64,000 nt of DNA from positions 28,429 to 92,428 of the forward strand of contig JACCGJ010013769.1 of assembly GCA_013407085.1 (NCBI GenBank), written 5' to 3'. Source of the stretch: Atriophallophorus winterbourni. Taxonomy: Eukaryota > Platyhelminthes > Trematoda > Plagiorchiida > Microphallidae. The position numbers were made by a program, and so were the translations under genes. Of the stretch, positions 50,351 to 62,028 are shown piece by piece. The number at the start of each line of letters is the position of its first letter. Within the stretch, counting starts at the first letter, position 1. Under the pieces are notes generated by a model. That model was not told the origin of the DNA, ran no database searches, and saw only the letters and a list, made by a program, of their open reading frames with translations.

Positions 50351-51146
50351 TAGTAAACCAAATTGTAGACAACATTAAATCACAACCCTTCAAGGCGAGT
50401 AACGGTCTTAAAAGCAATAAACGCAGGACAGCAATTAGATAAGAAATATTTCAATACGTTTAGGGCTAATAACGAATGGCGATGCGATGCGATGCAATAA
50501 ATCGATGATCGAGGAAAAAAGATAGATATAATTGTGCACCCAAATTGTTTTATTTGCTTTTGCTTTACTGGAGGAGAAAAACTTAAATCATTGCAATTGT
50601 AAAGAGTCAAATTTGGTTCTTCTCGTGTAAGGCAGATTGATCACACAATTTTCTATTCAATGCATGGATCGATATGCATAACAGAAGTCAATCTGAGGTA
50701 TATGGCAAGCAAATAAATAAGCATAAATTCATGATTTTATTCGTTGTCATTCCACAATGCTTATACACGTCAAGGCATCTCGTGTTGAGCGTTTCCCGAG
50801 CCAATGGGTCATTTCTCCTTTTTAAAGAAAAAAACGTTTGTAGCATAATTCGAGTCGGGCTGAATTTGACCTCTACCACCTGCTCGAATGTGGCACGCAT
50901 CCCCGAAATATTCACTTGAAAATTGATCAATTCTCACGAGGATAAGTACTTGCGGGTCATGATAGGTCACCATTGGATTGTAGATATGAACCTGACATTC
51001 GATACACAGAGAGTTCAAAATTTTTATTGTAACATTTTTTCACCATGACCAAACCCTGAATTTTGACATCGCTGAGGCACTGAAGCGTTTCTGGTGTATG
51101 CGAATAGCCAGGTAGATTTCGAGCAACCCAAATGTTGAATGAAACA
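50351..51146. other. Intergenic DNA
   Basis: No gene or repeat recognised. Overlapping open frames on both strands at 50674-50930 have no domain. A CGATG run (GGCGATGCGATGCGATGC) lies near 50478. Confidence 0.3.
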
Positions 51147-51346
51147 TTATCCGGAATAAACAAAGTTATATTTGTATGCATATGCATACAAATATAACTT
51201 TGTTTACCGCTTTTCCACTGTTTCAAGGCTCACTGAAGCTGATCTTACTGTCTCCACCTGACGATGGCAAACAGCCTGAAACCGGTAGTGGTGTGTAAGG
51301 GATGGGGATGTGAGCACCACGATACTTTGGTCTATTATCCGGAATA
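51147..51346 (+). mobile_element. Recent insertion of a satellite-like element with target-site duplication
   Basis: The 13-bp string ATTATCCGGAATA occurs at 51147-51159 and again at 51334-51346, flanking about 175 bp. The insert starts with a perfect 50-bp palindrome (51157-51206, centre TGCATATGCA) and then follows the monomer consensus: TTTGTTTACC, CTGACGATGGCAAACAGCC, GAAACCGGTAGTGGTGTG, GGATGTGAGCACCACGATAC. The duplication and clean ends mark a fairly recent insertion by staggered cutting. The head-to-head 5' end resembles a twin-primed or snap-back product. Confidence 0.75.
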
Positions 51347-51349
51347 GTT

Positions 51350-52189
51350 TAATCTTTTAATGGGGTTGTTCAAATTAACGTCAGTTGCTATCTTGACCAA
51401 ACTCGTGTAGATAATTAACATGGTTTACAGCTGCACAAACCTGACTGATAGGATAAATCTCTTGTATTATAGATATTGTTGGCATCATCTAAAATCGTAA
51501 ATTATCTGTCAATATATACAACAGCAATGTGTAAAACGCAAATGGTTCACAAGTATGGTCTCTGGTCGCGATGATCCTCTGGTTCGAATGTTTGTATTTG
51601 GCAACTCGCTTGGATTTCTGATTTTTATGTCTTGTACCAATTGCGCAAAATAGTGTGCTCATAGTTAAGTTAATGAGCGGGTATTTAAAACCAGTATCAG
51701 TTACTTGGGATACAATTTAACAAGGATCCGTGAGAAGCACCTACTCCTTTGGGGAAACCAATTCCTCGTAATCAATCGATTGTCTTGGATTATGACAACC
51801 AATTGGCTAGTTCAAGATAAGGTGGCCTCGCTAGCTACACGAACCTCGTTTCAGAGTATTTTAACCAAGCCTGGACATGATGGCCCTTCAAGGGATCAAT
51901 AATGGTTCAGCTAATTTGGTCGCATGTAGAGCTATTTAAAATAGAATCAGAGTGAATAGCAAACAAGATCTAAAGTACTAATACAGAATTTATCGTAGTT
52001 CATAGCTAACAACTACTGTGAACGTTCTTTCGATTGCCGGCTACTAACCGCTTACCCTTATCAGGTGGATGATAAATACTGGAAATGAGTGCAACACCAT
52101 TCATTCATCGCACAGATACGCATTAAATAAATACTCATGTAATCTTTGGTAAAGCAGTGCAAACTTGATGTCTAACGATAATGAGCTTC
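51350..52189. other. Intergenic DNA
   Basis: No gene or repeat recognised; the 65-codon frame at 51705-51902 has no known domain. Confidence 0.3.
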
Positions 52190-52910
52190 GTGCGAAAATT
52201 CGGTGCAGTCTCAGTGGAGTTATCCCTCATGTATCTGACTAGGTATGGGCAGCATGGTAATATCATAATCGAAGTAAATTATCCATCGACGTGGCTTGTC
52301 AGTTCCTCTTACGTATCATGAACACCTATCTGAGACCAGCGATGGAGTACGCTGTTCAGGCTTGGTCACCCTGGATTCAGAAAGACATCAATCTTCTGCA
52401 GCGTATTTACCACCGAACCACAAAGCGTGTACCCGGGCTAGCTGCTAAACCATATGAAGAACGTTTGAGGAGTCTCAATCTTTTCGACTTTCGCTGTCGT
52501 CGACTGAGAGGTGACCTCATACTGATGTACAATATTATGCACGCCCCTAACCATCCCTTGTCCAAACTTTTCACACGTTCGCCACCCCGCGCCAGTCGGA
52601 AACATGAACTTACAGTGCTTATTCCCACTTCAAGACTGAACTGTCGAAGATATTCGTATGCTGTAGGTGTAAGTTTCACATGGAACACTCTCCCATCCAC
52701 TGTTACACACTCATCCAACCTGGATATTTTTAAAGCTAATTTGGACAAATACTTGAGAGACAACCCAAATTTTGATACGATTTACACTACATGAGTTTCC
52801 CTGTTCTTCTTCTTTTTTATTGTATATCCTTTATAACTCCATCCTATAGTTATTGTTAAGCTAAATGCTTTTTAGACCATAACAACTTTGAATCACTTTG
52901 AACTTTGAGT
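52190..52910 (+). mobile_element. CR1-like retrotransposon 3' end, best-preserved copy
   Basis: The frame 52291-52794 is open for 167 codons and gives the polymerase C-terminus: T-Y-L-R-P-A-M-E-Y-A-V-Q-A-W-S-P-W, then R-T-T-K-R-V-P-G-L, then R-R-L-R-G-D-L-I-L-M-Y-N-I, then S-F-T-W-N-T-L-P-S, closing F-K-A-N-L-D-K-Y-L. A 3' untranslated tail follows and ends ATGCTTTTTAGACCATAAC plus TTGAA/TTTGA repeats, as in the 13.1-kb copy. The catalytic part is missing (5' truncation). It is the youngest of the CR1-like fragments by reading frame. Confidence 0.9.
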
Positions 52911-54435
52911 AAAATATCTACGAAAATTGACACCACTCTTGGCTTAAGACATTTCGCTATTGATTTTCCCCAATTTGGGATTTCAGTCCGGATTCTGTGC
53001 TGTTTGCGCTCACATGCTGGAGGCACCGAGCTTAGCTTTCGTTAAGCAACTTGTAAGTGCGATAAAGACACCTTATCTTTGTGCTAAAAATCATTCTGCA
53101 TCAAAGTTGAAGTAAATCACTTAGATAAAATTATCAAAAATTAGTTGCATTTGGCGTGACAATGCTCAAGTCCGGTGGCTAATGGTTCGAAAGCTGCGCT
53201 AGCATATGAAGAGTGATAAGATATGAGGTTCCGCAAAGCACATTTTTAGTGGGTAATGTGTTCTGAATCGAGAGATGATGACTCTAACATAAACTAGAAC
53301 TTATAAATCTAGACAAACCAGATCACGTGTTCCAAATCTATTAGATGTACATCTTTTATGGTTTCTCAAGCATAATAAAGAGAATAAGGTTTAGTATTAC
53401 CTAACAGCCAATAGGAAACATGCATTCTCACAAATGTTGAAATACATTTTTGAAAATTCGCTAGAAATAACTTTTAAATTTTGCTAATCGTTGATCCTAA
53501 AATTAAAAAAATGTAGATGTTTAATGTAAATTCAGCATACGATGTAAGGCAACTAAATATTTTGACAGCGCCTGCTATCACATCTTATTCAGAAGTCAAA
53601 CTAATCGATTGGCGTATCTAAGACAAAACTCGACAAAATCCATTGCTTCTTAGCTAATCTAACCACGCCCCATTCAGTCTAGCATGAAAATAAATCGGCT
53701 GAGAAGAGAATCGACATAGAATGACAGATCTCAACCTCGATCAGTCCCATCGAAATCTGGAAGCACCGAACTGGAAGTACGGAGATTCCACGTGTCACAC
53801 GGTTGTCAACTTGTGAAAAATAAAACGATCAACACAATTTTGTTTAGGCTGATTAAACAGTGTTCCGCATCAATAAATTTCACAGCTATTCGTACTTTTA
53901 GCTTCTCATTATTCCTTGAGCTGGCCCAATTCCTTGCACCTTAAAACGTCTCAATGAGAGGTAAAAAGAGAAATGAAACTTAGAAAATGAGTTTCCCTTA
54001 ATCCGAATGAATATGTCCGTTAATTAGGAATAAACACGTTTTATTGACATGCACTGCACCATTGATTTTCGCGGTAAAAACGCGTGTCTACTACTCAACC
54101 ACCGACAGAGATGTGAATACTAATTGGCCACATGGTCAGAATTCACCGCAGGAATATCGAAATGTGAATTATTAATATGGAGCACCAAATCGTCCAGTAT
54201 TCTCTTTTCCATGTCAAACTACATTTTCTGGATACGACAGCGTGAGCGAAATATTATTTCATTGTTGCACGAGCACAAACAAGGGGAACTGAATATTCTG
54301 ATCATTGCATTTTACAAAACCTATCAAAAATAGATCTCACCCGCTTGAGCAGAACCCATATTAGTCATTCAGTTATAATTCTTTATTCAACTGATCAAAC
54401 ACAAAATTACTGCGATGTTTCTCACATGCTACAAG
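52911..54435. other. Intergenic DNA
   Basis: No gene or repeat recognised. Confidence 0.3.
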
Positions 54436-54612
54436 CCTTCACAGTTCAGTGATTTTGGCCACATTTAAAAATGCTTCATTGTGGACCAAACATCGTCGTA
54501 ACCTGTCCACTTTTTGTTGTTATCTCATTTGCATTATGACGGATCCAGTTGAGTGTTAACGAGAAATCGAATGGAATTACTTCCGTCTAATGCAAACAGT
54601 TTACGATGCCAA
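54436..54612 (+). repeat. Dispersed repeat (family R4), copy 2
   Basis: Collinear with 43031-43210; begins CCTTCACAGTTCAGTGATTT and contains ATCGTCGTAACCTG and TAATGCAAACAGT. Confidence 0.65.
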
Positions 54613-54679
54613 CTGTTGATGCCTTAATGCCTCACAGATTATTGACATTGAATCACGTGAAAAAATCATAAGTTTTTCC

Positions 54680-55088
54680 GGACAGTGTTCTACAATTCAG
54701 AGAACTGCTCCTTCAAAAATGAATTCGTAAAAGTACTAGTCGCCTTCCATTTTTACTGAGTGTTTCTCTGTACAACATATTCCGCACATGACAATGGCCA
54801 AAATTATTAAACGTAGGTTAGTGCAGTAAATCTTTAGTAACAATTAATAGAAATTATTTTGATTACAATGAAAGCAAATTTTTTAAGTATTTCTGGACAA
54901 TGTGCTACAATTCAGATAAATGTTCCTTGAAAAATTATTTGTAAAAATACTAAATGCCCTCCTTTTTCGCTGACTGTTTCTCTGTACAATATGTTCCGCA
55001 AGAGAACAGTGGCGAAAATTATTACAATCTGGAGAGTGCCGTAAATCTTTAATATCAATTAAAAGAAATAATAGGGACAACATTAAAA
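54680..55088 (+). repeat. Tandem duplication of ~215 bp
   Basis: Unit 1 (54680-54870) and unit 2 (54895-55088) are collinear. Both run through TGT(T/G)CTACAATTCAGA, GACTGTTTCTCTGTACAA-type, TATTCCGCA/TGTTCCGCA, AAATTATTA and GTAAATCTTTA. They have diverged substantially, so the duplication is old. The unit is not seen elsewhere in the window. Confidence 0.7.
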
Positions 55089-57659
55089 TAAAATAAATAA
55101 GCCTACACATTAACCGAGCTACTCGTCAGCATCAGAAGACAAGCAGCAATTCCAAGATTAATCCCCGCAATCTTCAGAATGCCATCCGAACTCGAGCCAA
55201 TTATTGTTTACAGTGCATTGGGTCCACACTACAAATACACTTGATTTACCATGCTCGTTGTTTTCATTTACACAGAGATGTTGCTAGTCCTCGAACCCAC
55301 TCGAATAGTTTTGAGTATTCAATTACGTATATCGTTCGATTCACTCGTTAATACGGGGTTGATTCAATGTTATCTACCTCAGACTAATCCGTCTCAGTGC
55401 ATTTGGTAGAACGTTGGGTGCCCCTCACCCGTCCTGCCTCTATTCTACTGAACGAGGTTAACAATTCGAACATGTCTCCTTCACGTCTATTTAGCGACTA
55501 CTACGTATGGAAAATCGACGTACTTCGGTTAACCTTCCGACGACTAAAGGGTTAGTCGTAACAAGTTCGTCAACAGATTACATCTGTCCTCACGGAGTAT
55601 GAACACACAAACTAACTAAACACATTACTATTCCGTTGAAGGGATTCGTAAAGCAAATAGATTCACTCTTTTCTTTAGGGGCAATTACAGCCACCACATA
55701 TCAGCTAACTTATGCGTGGGTTTGTGTCGTGACTGATATTAATGATATATTTATATTTCTCTTCAGCTTTTCATTGAAAACGATTACGAAACAAGATACA
55801 GGATGTGATTTGAAAATAAATTGAAAAATACTTGATCTCTTGTTTCCACCCCTACTTTTAACCTGAAAAGATTACTTGCTGCAAAGGATTTGTATTGCAG
55901 AAGAATCTCTCTATTCTAATTATTCAAAGTTACTATCAACGAAACATTCGAGATTATCTTTATGATGTCGCTCCGGCTGAATTTAGAAATCGTTGACAAT
56001 AAACATTGCTTTCATCGAGTTAATTGCTGCAAATTTGTCCTGTTCGACTGATGATAATAAGGGCAACAAACCGAGTACGCATGCGGGTTTTCGGTGGAAA
56101 AATTCATTTAGTGATCCGAAATTAATGGCAAGAATTAATCTTTCAAACTAAAGGTTTGGGCGGAAACTCGGTCTAATCAAAAACAGATAAATATTTTTCT
56201 CTATTTGTATGGATCAGGTGAGACTACAGCTACGTGGAGTTGCTCTGGACATTCTTCAGACTTGTGCAAACGATTAGTAGGGAAAACGTTGCTCTCAATA
56301 CTGCGAGTCAAACAGCATGCAGTAATTTAATTCCCATTTTTACTAATGATATCGTTGTTGAAATCGTATTTAAAGTATAGATATATATGAAACACAGCAC
56401 AGTAGGAGGTTCAAGCTATATTGCTAATTAAACAATAAACCTTCTAGGACGCATGACACAGATGCTCCTTACATAAATAAATGTTGCATGTCATGACTAA
56501 TGTGAAAGCCAGAAACTGCTGGCCAGACGCAAAGCCGAGGTGTTTGTATAAGTAGCCTCAACTCCACAGGAATCGTGTACCATAAATGTCCCTACGATAT
56601 CAACCATTGACACAAGACAAACACTAATTTCAATTGACAACCAGTGTAATTTAATTGACTGATTTATCAAATAGTCGAACATTGGTTGCTATGATTTGGA
56701 ATTTTCAAGAACCTGGGTCGACGTAAGAACAGAAGATTTCTACTTGTTAAACTGACGGAATTTCTGTCCATTTGATGAGCAATACCAATTTTACAGGCGT
56801 GTACCTTGCCTGTTCGGTCGTTTCACATAGATCGAGTCTTTAAATCTATCATGCAATCGTGAAGCACTTGAGTAAACAAAACCGATCCTTAAAAAGCGGT
56901 CGGCTATTCAACGCTTATTTTAAGATTAAGTTTATTAAGAAATCACGAAAGCTAAATAAAAGCAAACTGATGCGAATTACAGTTTCAAACTGAAAACTGG
57001 TAATCGTTCTCTTATCGTCGTAACGCAACGATCCTGAACAATGATTTTAGACTTACGAGGTGAGACACGTGCGTGTTGCAACATAAATTATTACATTTAT
57101 CGATGTCATATAATTTCGTTCTAACGTTCCGCTTTTCGGAAATAGACTCAAAATGGCACATATCTCGTTTGCGATCACACCATTTAATCCAACTAGTTTT
57201 TCGTACCCGCATGATTGCATTACACAAACATACTTCCCACCACAAGTTGTGAGTTACATGGATTGCTCGATTGCTTGATATAATTTAGAACGGCGTTTGT
57301 GAAAACATGCCTCTGTCAAGAAAAACTTCGTTATGTTGTTAAAGAAAACAGTTTTATTTGAGGAGTGCTCCACCTTTGCAATGGATATGATTGTTGATCT
57401 CATGTATGTGATAAAGCGAGGAACGTCTTATGTTTAGGCAAACAAGGTGAATGATGTGCGTGAAGGAGAATGCGATACAATTTGTTTAGATCGAGTTTTT
57501 CCTAAAGATCAACATTTTATTAAAATTTTGTGAATAATGAGAGGCTTTTATTTATGTAATATTTACAGAGTCGGTCGTTGAAAAAATGTTGTTTTAAATC
57601 TGCTTCCATGATGTTTTTATCACACGTAAAACTTGTGATACAATGAATTTGACACCGCG
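55089..57659. other. Intergenic DNA
   Basis: No gene or repeat recognised. Short frames (55636-55824, 57012-57245) have no known domain. Confidence 0.3.
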
Positions 57660-57822
57660 TCTTGTTGTTGACCCATCCGGTCGATGTCGAAGATGGTTGC
57701 CCACTGTAAGCGCAAGATAATGTTATGGTTCACATCGATGAGCAGTGCTAGCCCAGCCGGTAACTTTTGCACGCTCTCGGCGTTATCTACGTTCAGTAGC
57801 TGCGAGTAGTATCTGCACCTCA
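57660..57822 (-). mobile_element. LINE 3' tail, copy 2, decayed
   Basis: The minus strand matches the 2160-2430 and 61190-61430 copies at both ends (GCAGATACTACTCGCAGC...GAACG and CGACATCGACCGGATGGGTC with a CAACAAC tail). The central knuckle is scrambled: one readable frame keeps only L-L-A-A-T-E-R-R, a stop, and Arg-rich residues. Confidence 0.6.
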
Positions 57823-58229
57823 CCAGTTTGAAGATTGCACGTCACATAGCACCTCGAAAGTGTGTGGAAGACGAAAGGTTTTCCTAACTTGTAGGGTAAA
57901 TGAAATGAGCTTTCATATCTATTTTGTAAAAGTACACGGGGTTGTCGTAGTAGGGTGGACATGCAGTGTTGTCTGGTTATAGATGGAACTTTTTTATTCG
58001 CTGCTTTGAAAGCATTTCGCTTCAGTTCATGTCATGCTTGGTTGTGGCAGGTTGTACTTGAATACAGTAAGGCATTTAGTACGCACGCGCTGCTTACAAT
58101 CACCGTTGTTTTTACGTCCAGACTTCTGTCTTCCAAATATAAGAATACAAATGGGACAAAAGAGCAATTCCTTCGCTCATCCGCTAATCAACAAGTGTGT
58201 AGCGATGAGAGACGATGAAAGACGATACA

Positions 58230-58440
58230 GTCATTTGATCACGAAATTTGGACTTGTGAATGCTGATCGTCACACCAAAGTCTTTGCATGCCGACTAAAA
58301 TCAGTTCATTAGCGCTGGAGTTGCTCTCGGGAGTAAACTGTGATGACCACATCGTTAGCAAATAGTAGATTACCAATTTGCATACCCGTTGACAACTTAG
58401 GTTGAAAGGTTGCCATTTGATCACTTGCGTAATTATATAC
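58230..58440 (-). mobile_element. Reverse-transcriptase fragment with catalytic motif
   Basis: The minus strand reads S-T-G-M-Q-I-G-N-L-L-F-A-N-D-V-V-I-T, the LLFADDVVIT catalytic motif with the first Asp changed to Asn. After a stop comes S-A-C-K-D-F-G-V-T-I-S, typical of the next RT block. It is an inactive non-LTR fragment, probably RTE or CR1 group, related to the scrap at 46475-46570. Confidence 0.7.
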
Positions 58441-61095
58441 CTTTGTTGTCGTCCTAAAAGCAGGCCTCTGCTCTGAGACCACGCTTATAGATAAAAACCT
58501 ATTGAAAATAGTTCATACCGTAATGCAGTTGTTCAGTGTGAAATTATAAGTTAGAAGTCCTTTCAAGTTCAACGGCGAGAAAACCAAGATGAGAATCTTT
58601 GACAGAATTCCTGCGTACCATAGTAATTTCAGTATTACGATGAGGAGATCACACTATGCTGTTCAAAATGGTTAAACATGTTTATTTTGAAAGTATATTT
58701 GCAATAGGGCGAGTACAATGATGTCACGATTGCGAAAAAGTGATACAGCAAACATCGGCATTTGGATTTAAGCGTATTTCGGAGTTTTAGGACAAATATG
58801 TCTTTTCTGACCAAATTTTGATTTGCGATAATGCAGTTGAGAACAGATGAGAAGAGGCATTTCAAGGTTCAACAAAGACAGTATCCAGACCATCAACCAA
58901 ATTAAGACCAAAAGATAAATCTGGTTGTTTTATCTAATGATTTCAAACAATTACAAACCACTAGTGGAGTGTAAAAGAAGGGATGCGTGGAGCACAGTAC
59001 ACTAGATAAGTCAGTGTAACTGAATAATTGATATAAAATCATAATTTGAAGCACTCCTATCACACTTGAAAAACATAATGCAGACTGTTTAATGTACATT
59101 TGTGTTCAAATGCAGAAGTTCAGAAGGAGTGAGCTGTTTGGAAGATTGCGCATGACCATAACGCTTTCTCGTCTCTCTTAGGAATTGCCGAAAGAATTTG
59201 CAGCAAATCGCTTGGATCATTTAATTTCAAACACGATGACCTTTTTCAGTTCTTTACTTTATCCTCTGTGACATTTAAGATAATTCTGAGATTTTCTCTT
59301 AAGCATTCACCTCAGATTTTCTAATGATATAATGTTGCTAATGAGCCTTAGATTTTGTAGCAAAAGTCTCGCTAATGCGAGGTTACTTTTCTCTTGTGAG
59401 TTGTCACCGTGAAAGAGGAAACAAAGTGACTATTCAAATTAATCTTTATTATCATTACCCGTGATAGGCACACGTAGAGACGTGGAAAATTCGTCGTGCC
59501 TGTTACAACGACAGAGTCTAATAAAACCCCGCCACCGGAGGGAAAGTTTGAGATATTTTCACATCTTTGAAAGCACTCATATGTATTAATGCATGGATGT
59601 GTTGTGGAAGTCTAAATTTGACTGGACTGTAGTTCTGATTGGTGCCGCACACTTGTCAGGTTTATTCACACTCAGACAAAAAGTGGCTAAGTATAGTTCG
59701 TTCAAGAATGAATTATAGTTATACCACGCTCATTAAAATGATCCAAACTAGCCGTATAAACATAGGTTCAGTATGAGATAAATCGAACTCACATTCCCGC
59801 ACACATTTCAATGTCGAGCATTCTTCGGATGTACATGGTAGAGATGAATAGCGGGTCTTTCGAATTGGCCATGAAAAAAACCCACGCACATTTTCATCCA
59901 TTTTTCGCTAAATGCTATCTCTACCAAATTCATCGAGATTTCGTTTTCTCGAGATACCGGGTTCTATATTGAAAACTATGACCAAAAACGTCGACTAAGG
60001 CATTTGAAACAATCAATCAAGACTGCACTGCAATAGTGCAGTTGATAATTAGCAACCGGATGTCGGAAATGTTTCGTCATTATGTTTAATTTTTAGTGAA
60101 ATTATTGTAATTGCTGAAAATTCGTGTACATGAATAAAGCCAATTTATTCTTCTTGTTTATGATGTTGGAAGTAACCCAATACGAATTGAACACTGGTGA
60201 TAAAATACTGATACATCAGTTTGTATCGACACAAATTTTAAAAGCCAGCTTTCGGGGCTCGAATTAACTGTTCTACGATAGCTGGTGATTAGATTGTTTA
60301 TGAATGCGGGTAAAGTAAAGAAATACGCCCCTCGTGTATGTTTATTGCTATATAGAGTGGAGGAATGATTATTTGCGGGTTTATTTGGCTCGATTCTACT
60401 GGTGCACTTAAGTTAAAAACACTTCAATTTTGGCAAAGCCAGAAATGGCAGAAATAAAACCGTTAAACTGGTCAAAACAACATTGTTTCGGTGATGGTTT
60501 TATTGCCTTTTACTTTTGAATTATAACACCGATTCCATCTTTTCTGATTCGGATTGCTCTAGATTTTTCATTGACTAACGAAATTTGTGTGAGAAATAAG
60601 AAATGCAACTTGCAGACTCCTTTCATTCAATTTAATGGTAAAAAAGCATTTCAAGTAGATTCATTTTATGGATCCACAATTATTGTTTACCAACGTGCGA
60701 CATAGCACTTCCACCAAAGCGTGTAACTTAAAAATTCTAATCAAAATCTGTCAACAAGATCAATCGAACATCAAATATTTATTCGACTTTATATTGGGCG
60801 ATCGAAATTTAATTATTTATGGCACCGTCTGAATTGATTATTGTGCAATAATGTATATTTTACTGCGTTGCTCACCTGGCACTAACAACTAACCCTAAAA
60901 TTCTAAAACCTAACAACTAATGCGCATTATCTAATTATCAAATGCCTTAATGTTTTTTGAGCCTACAACTTTTAAGGTTGAGAAGATATTTTTTGATTTC
61001 TGACTCGTTTTCACGATTATTCTATCGAGATAACACCTAGAAGTATGGAGGTGACTATACACGGTCGTTTAACTATCATATGAAAAATTTATGAT
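58441..61095. other. Intergenic DNA
   Basis: AT-rich, no gene or repeat recognised. Confidence 0.3.
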
Positions 61096-61600
61096 GTGGT
61101 CGTGAGACTAGCACACGAAACTTATTTAATTCCGACGTCGCTAGAGGTCTTTCCGCTTGCTAAGCGGTCGGTTGTTCTGTTGAGCTCATCAAGAGTAGAA
61201 GGAAGAGCGATGCAGCTCTTCGTTGCTGAACGCAGATTAAGCCGCCGGCGTGTAACTGATGCCGATCGACCGACTACTGCCTATCTCTGTGAGCACTGCG
61301 GGAGAAATTGCCACTCCCGAATCGGACTGTTTATTCATTCTCAAGCCTGAGAAACATCAAAATATCATGCACCGGTGATGTACATCCATGTTCGACATCA
61401 ACCGACCGAGGCCAACAAAAATATAGGAGAACTGAAACTCACAGTCATTTCAAACTGGAACGAAGGGCTCAGTACACTTCAACACTTGCATTTCAGAAGC
61501 ACTCAAAGCGTTTCTGAACGTCCAATAAATGTTGGTGCTCACATCCTCACCACAAGTGTAAATGGGATGTGTGCACCACAATATATCGGTCAATCAATTT
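61096..61600 (+). mobile_element. LINE 3' tail with C2H2-like knuckle, copy 3, plus repeat scrap
   Basis: The frame 61096-61350 ends in Y-L-C-E-H-C-G-R-N-C-H-S-R-I-G-L-F-I-H, the same knuckle as copy 1. The DNA match continues beyond the stop to about 61430 (GATGTACATCCATGTTCGACATC). A scrambled scrap of the satellite-like family (GGTGCTCACATCC, then GTGTGCACCACAATATA) follows at about 61530-61600. Confidence 0.7.
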
Positions 61601-61838
61601 TCCATTTGACATTTACCATCGAAATGGACGTCACCATAAATCTGTCAAAAGTATTAGTGAAGTAAATGTAAACAGCAATCTCTGTGTGATTTTAATTCAC
61701 GAATAACTCCAATATAAATCATCTAATTCTATATAAACATAATCGTGGATTGTAAAAGCTAGGGCTGTGAGCAATAATAACCCATCAATCATTAGGCTTA
61801 TCGCTGATACGAACCGCTGGTACGCCCACCTTATGTGA

Positions 61839-62000
61839 CGCGTGTCTGTCCGGGCGTCTGATTGGTCAGCATGCGTTGTCCATGTGGACATCGCACGACC
61901 AACATCATGAAAATGCGCGTGCGTATCGGTGTCGTGCGCCAATCAAAACGAACGGCCACGTTCCGAGGCAAGCGCATGCCGATCGAGATTCCTATATAAG
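61839..62000 (+). promoter_or_regulatory. HES-C promoter: TATA box, CCAAT boxes and class C sites
   Basis: TATATAAG lies at 61993-62000. ATTGG (61861-61865) and CCAAT (61939-61943) lie upstream. Two CGCGTG sites (61839-61844 and 61916-61921), complement CACGCG, are class C sites of the type preferred by HES repressors. TGCGCCAATC at the second CCAAT box partly matches the motif shared by the other two promoters when read on the opposite strand (GCCAA). Confidence 0.5.
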
Positions 62001-62028
62001 TTTAAACGACACATGTCTGACTAACATA

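Noticed and set aside
61876..62028. Upstream extension of HES-C exon 1 to 61876
   Set aside because: It starts at TTG and runs through the CCAAT and TATA elements; ATG 62029 is the first downstream of the TATA box.
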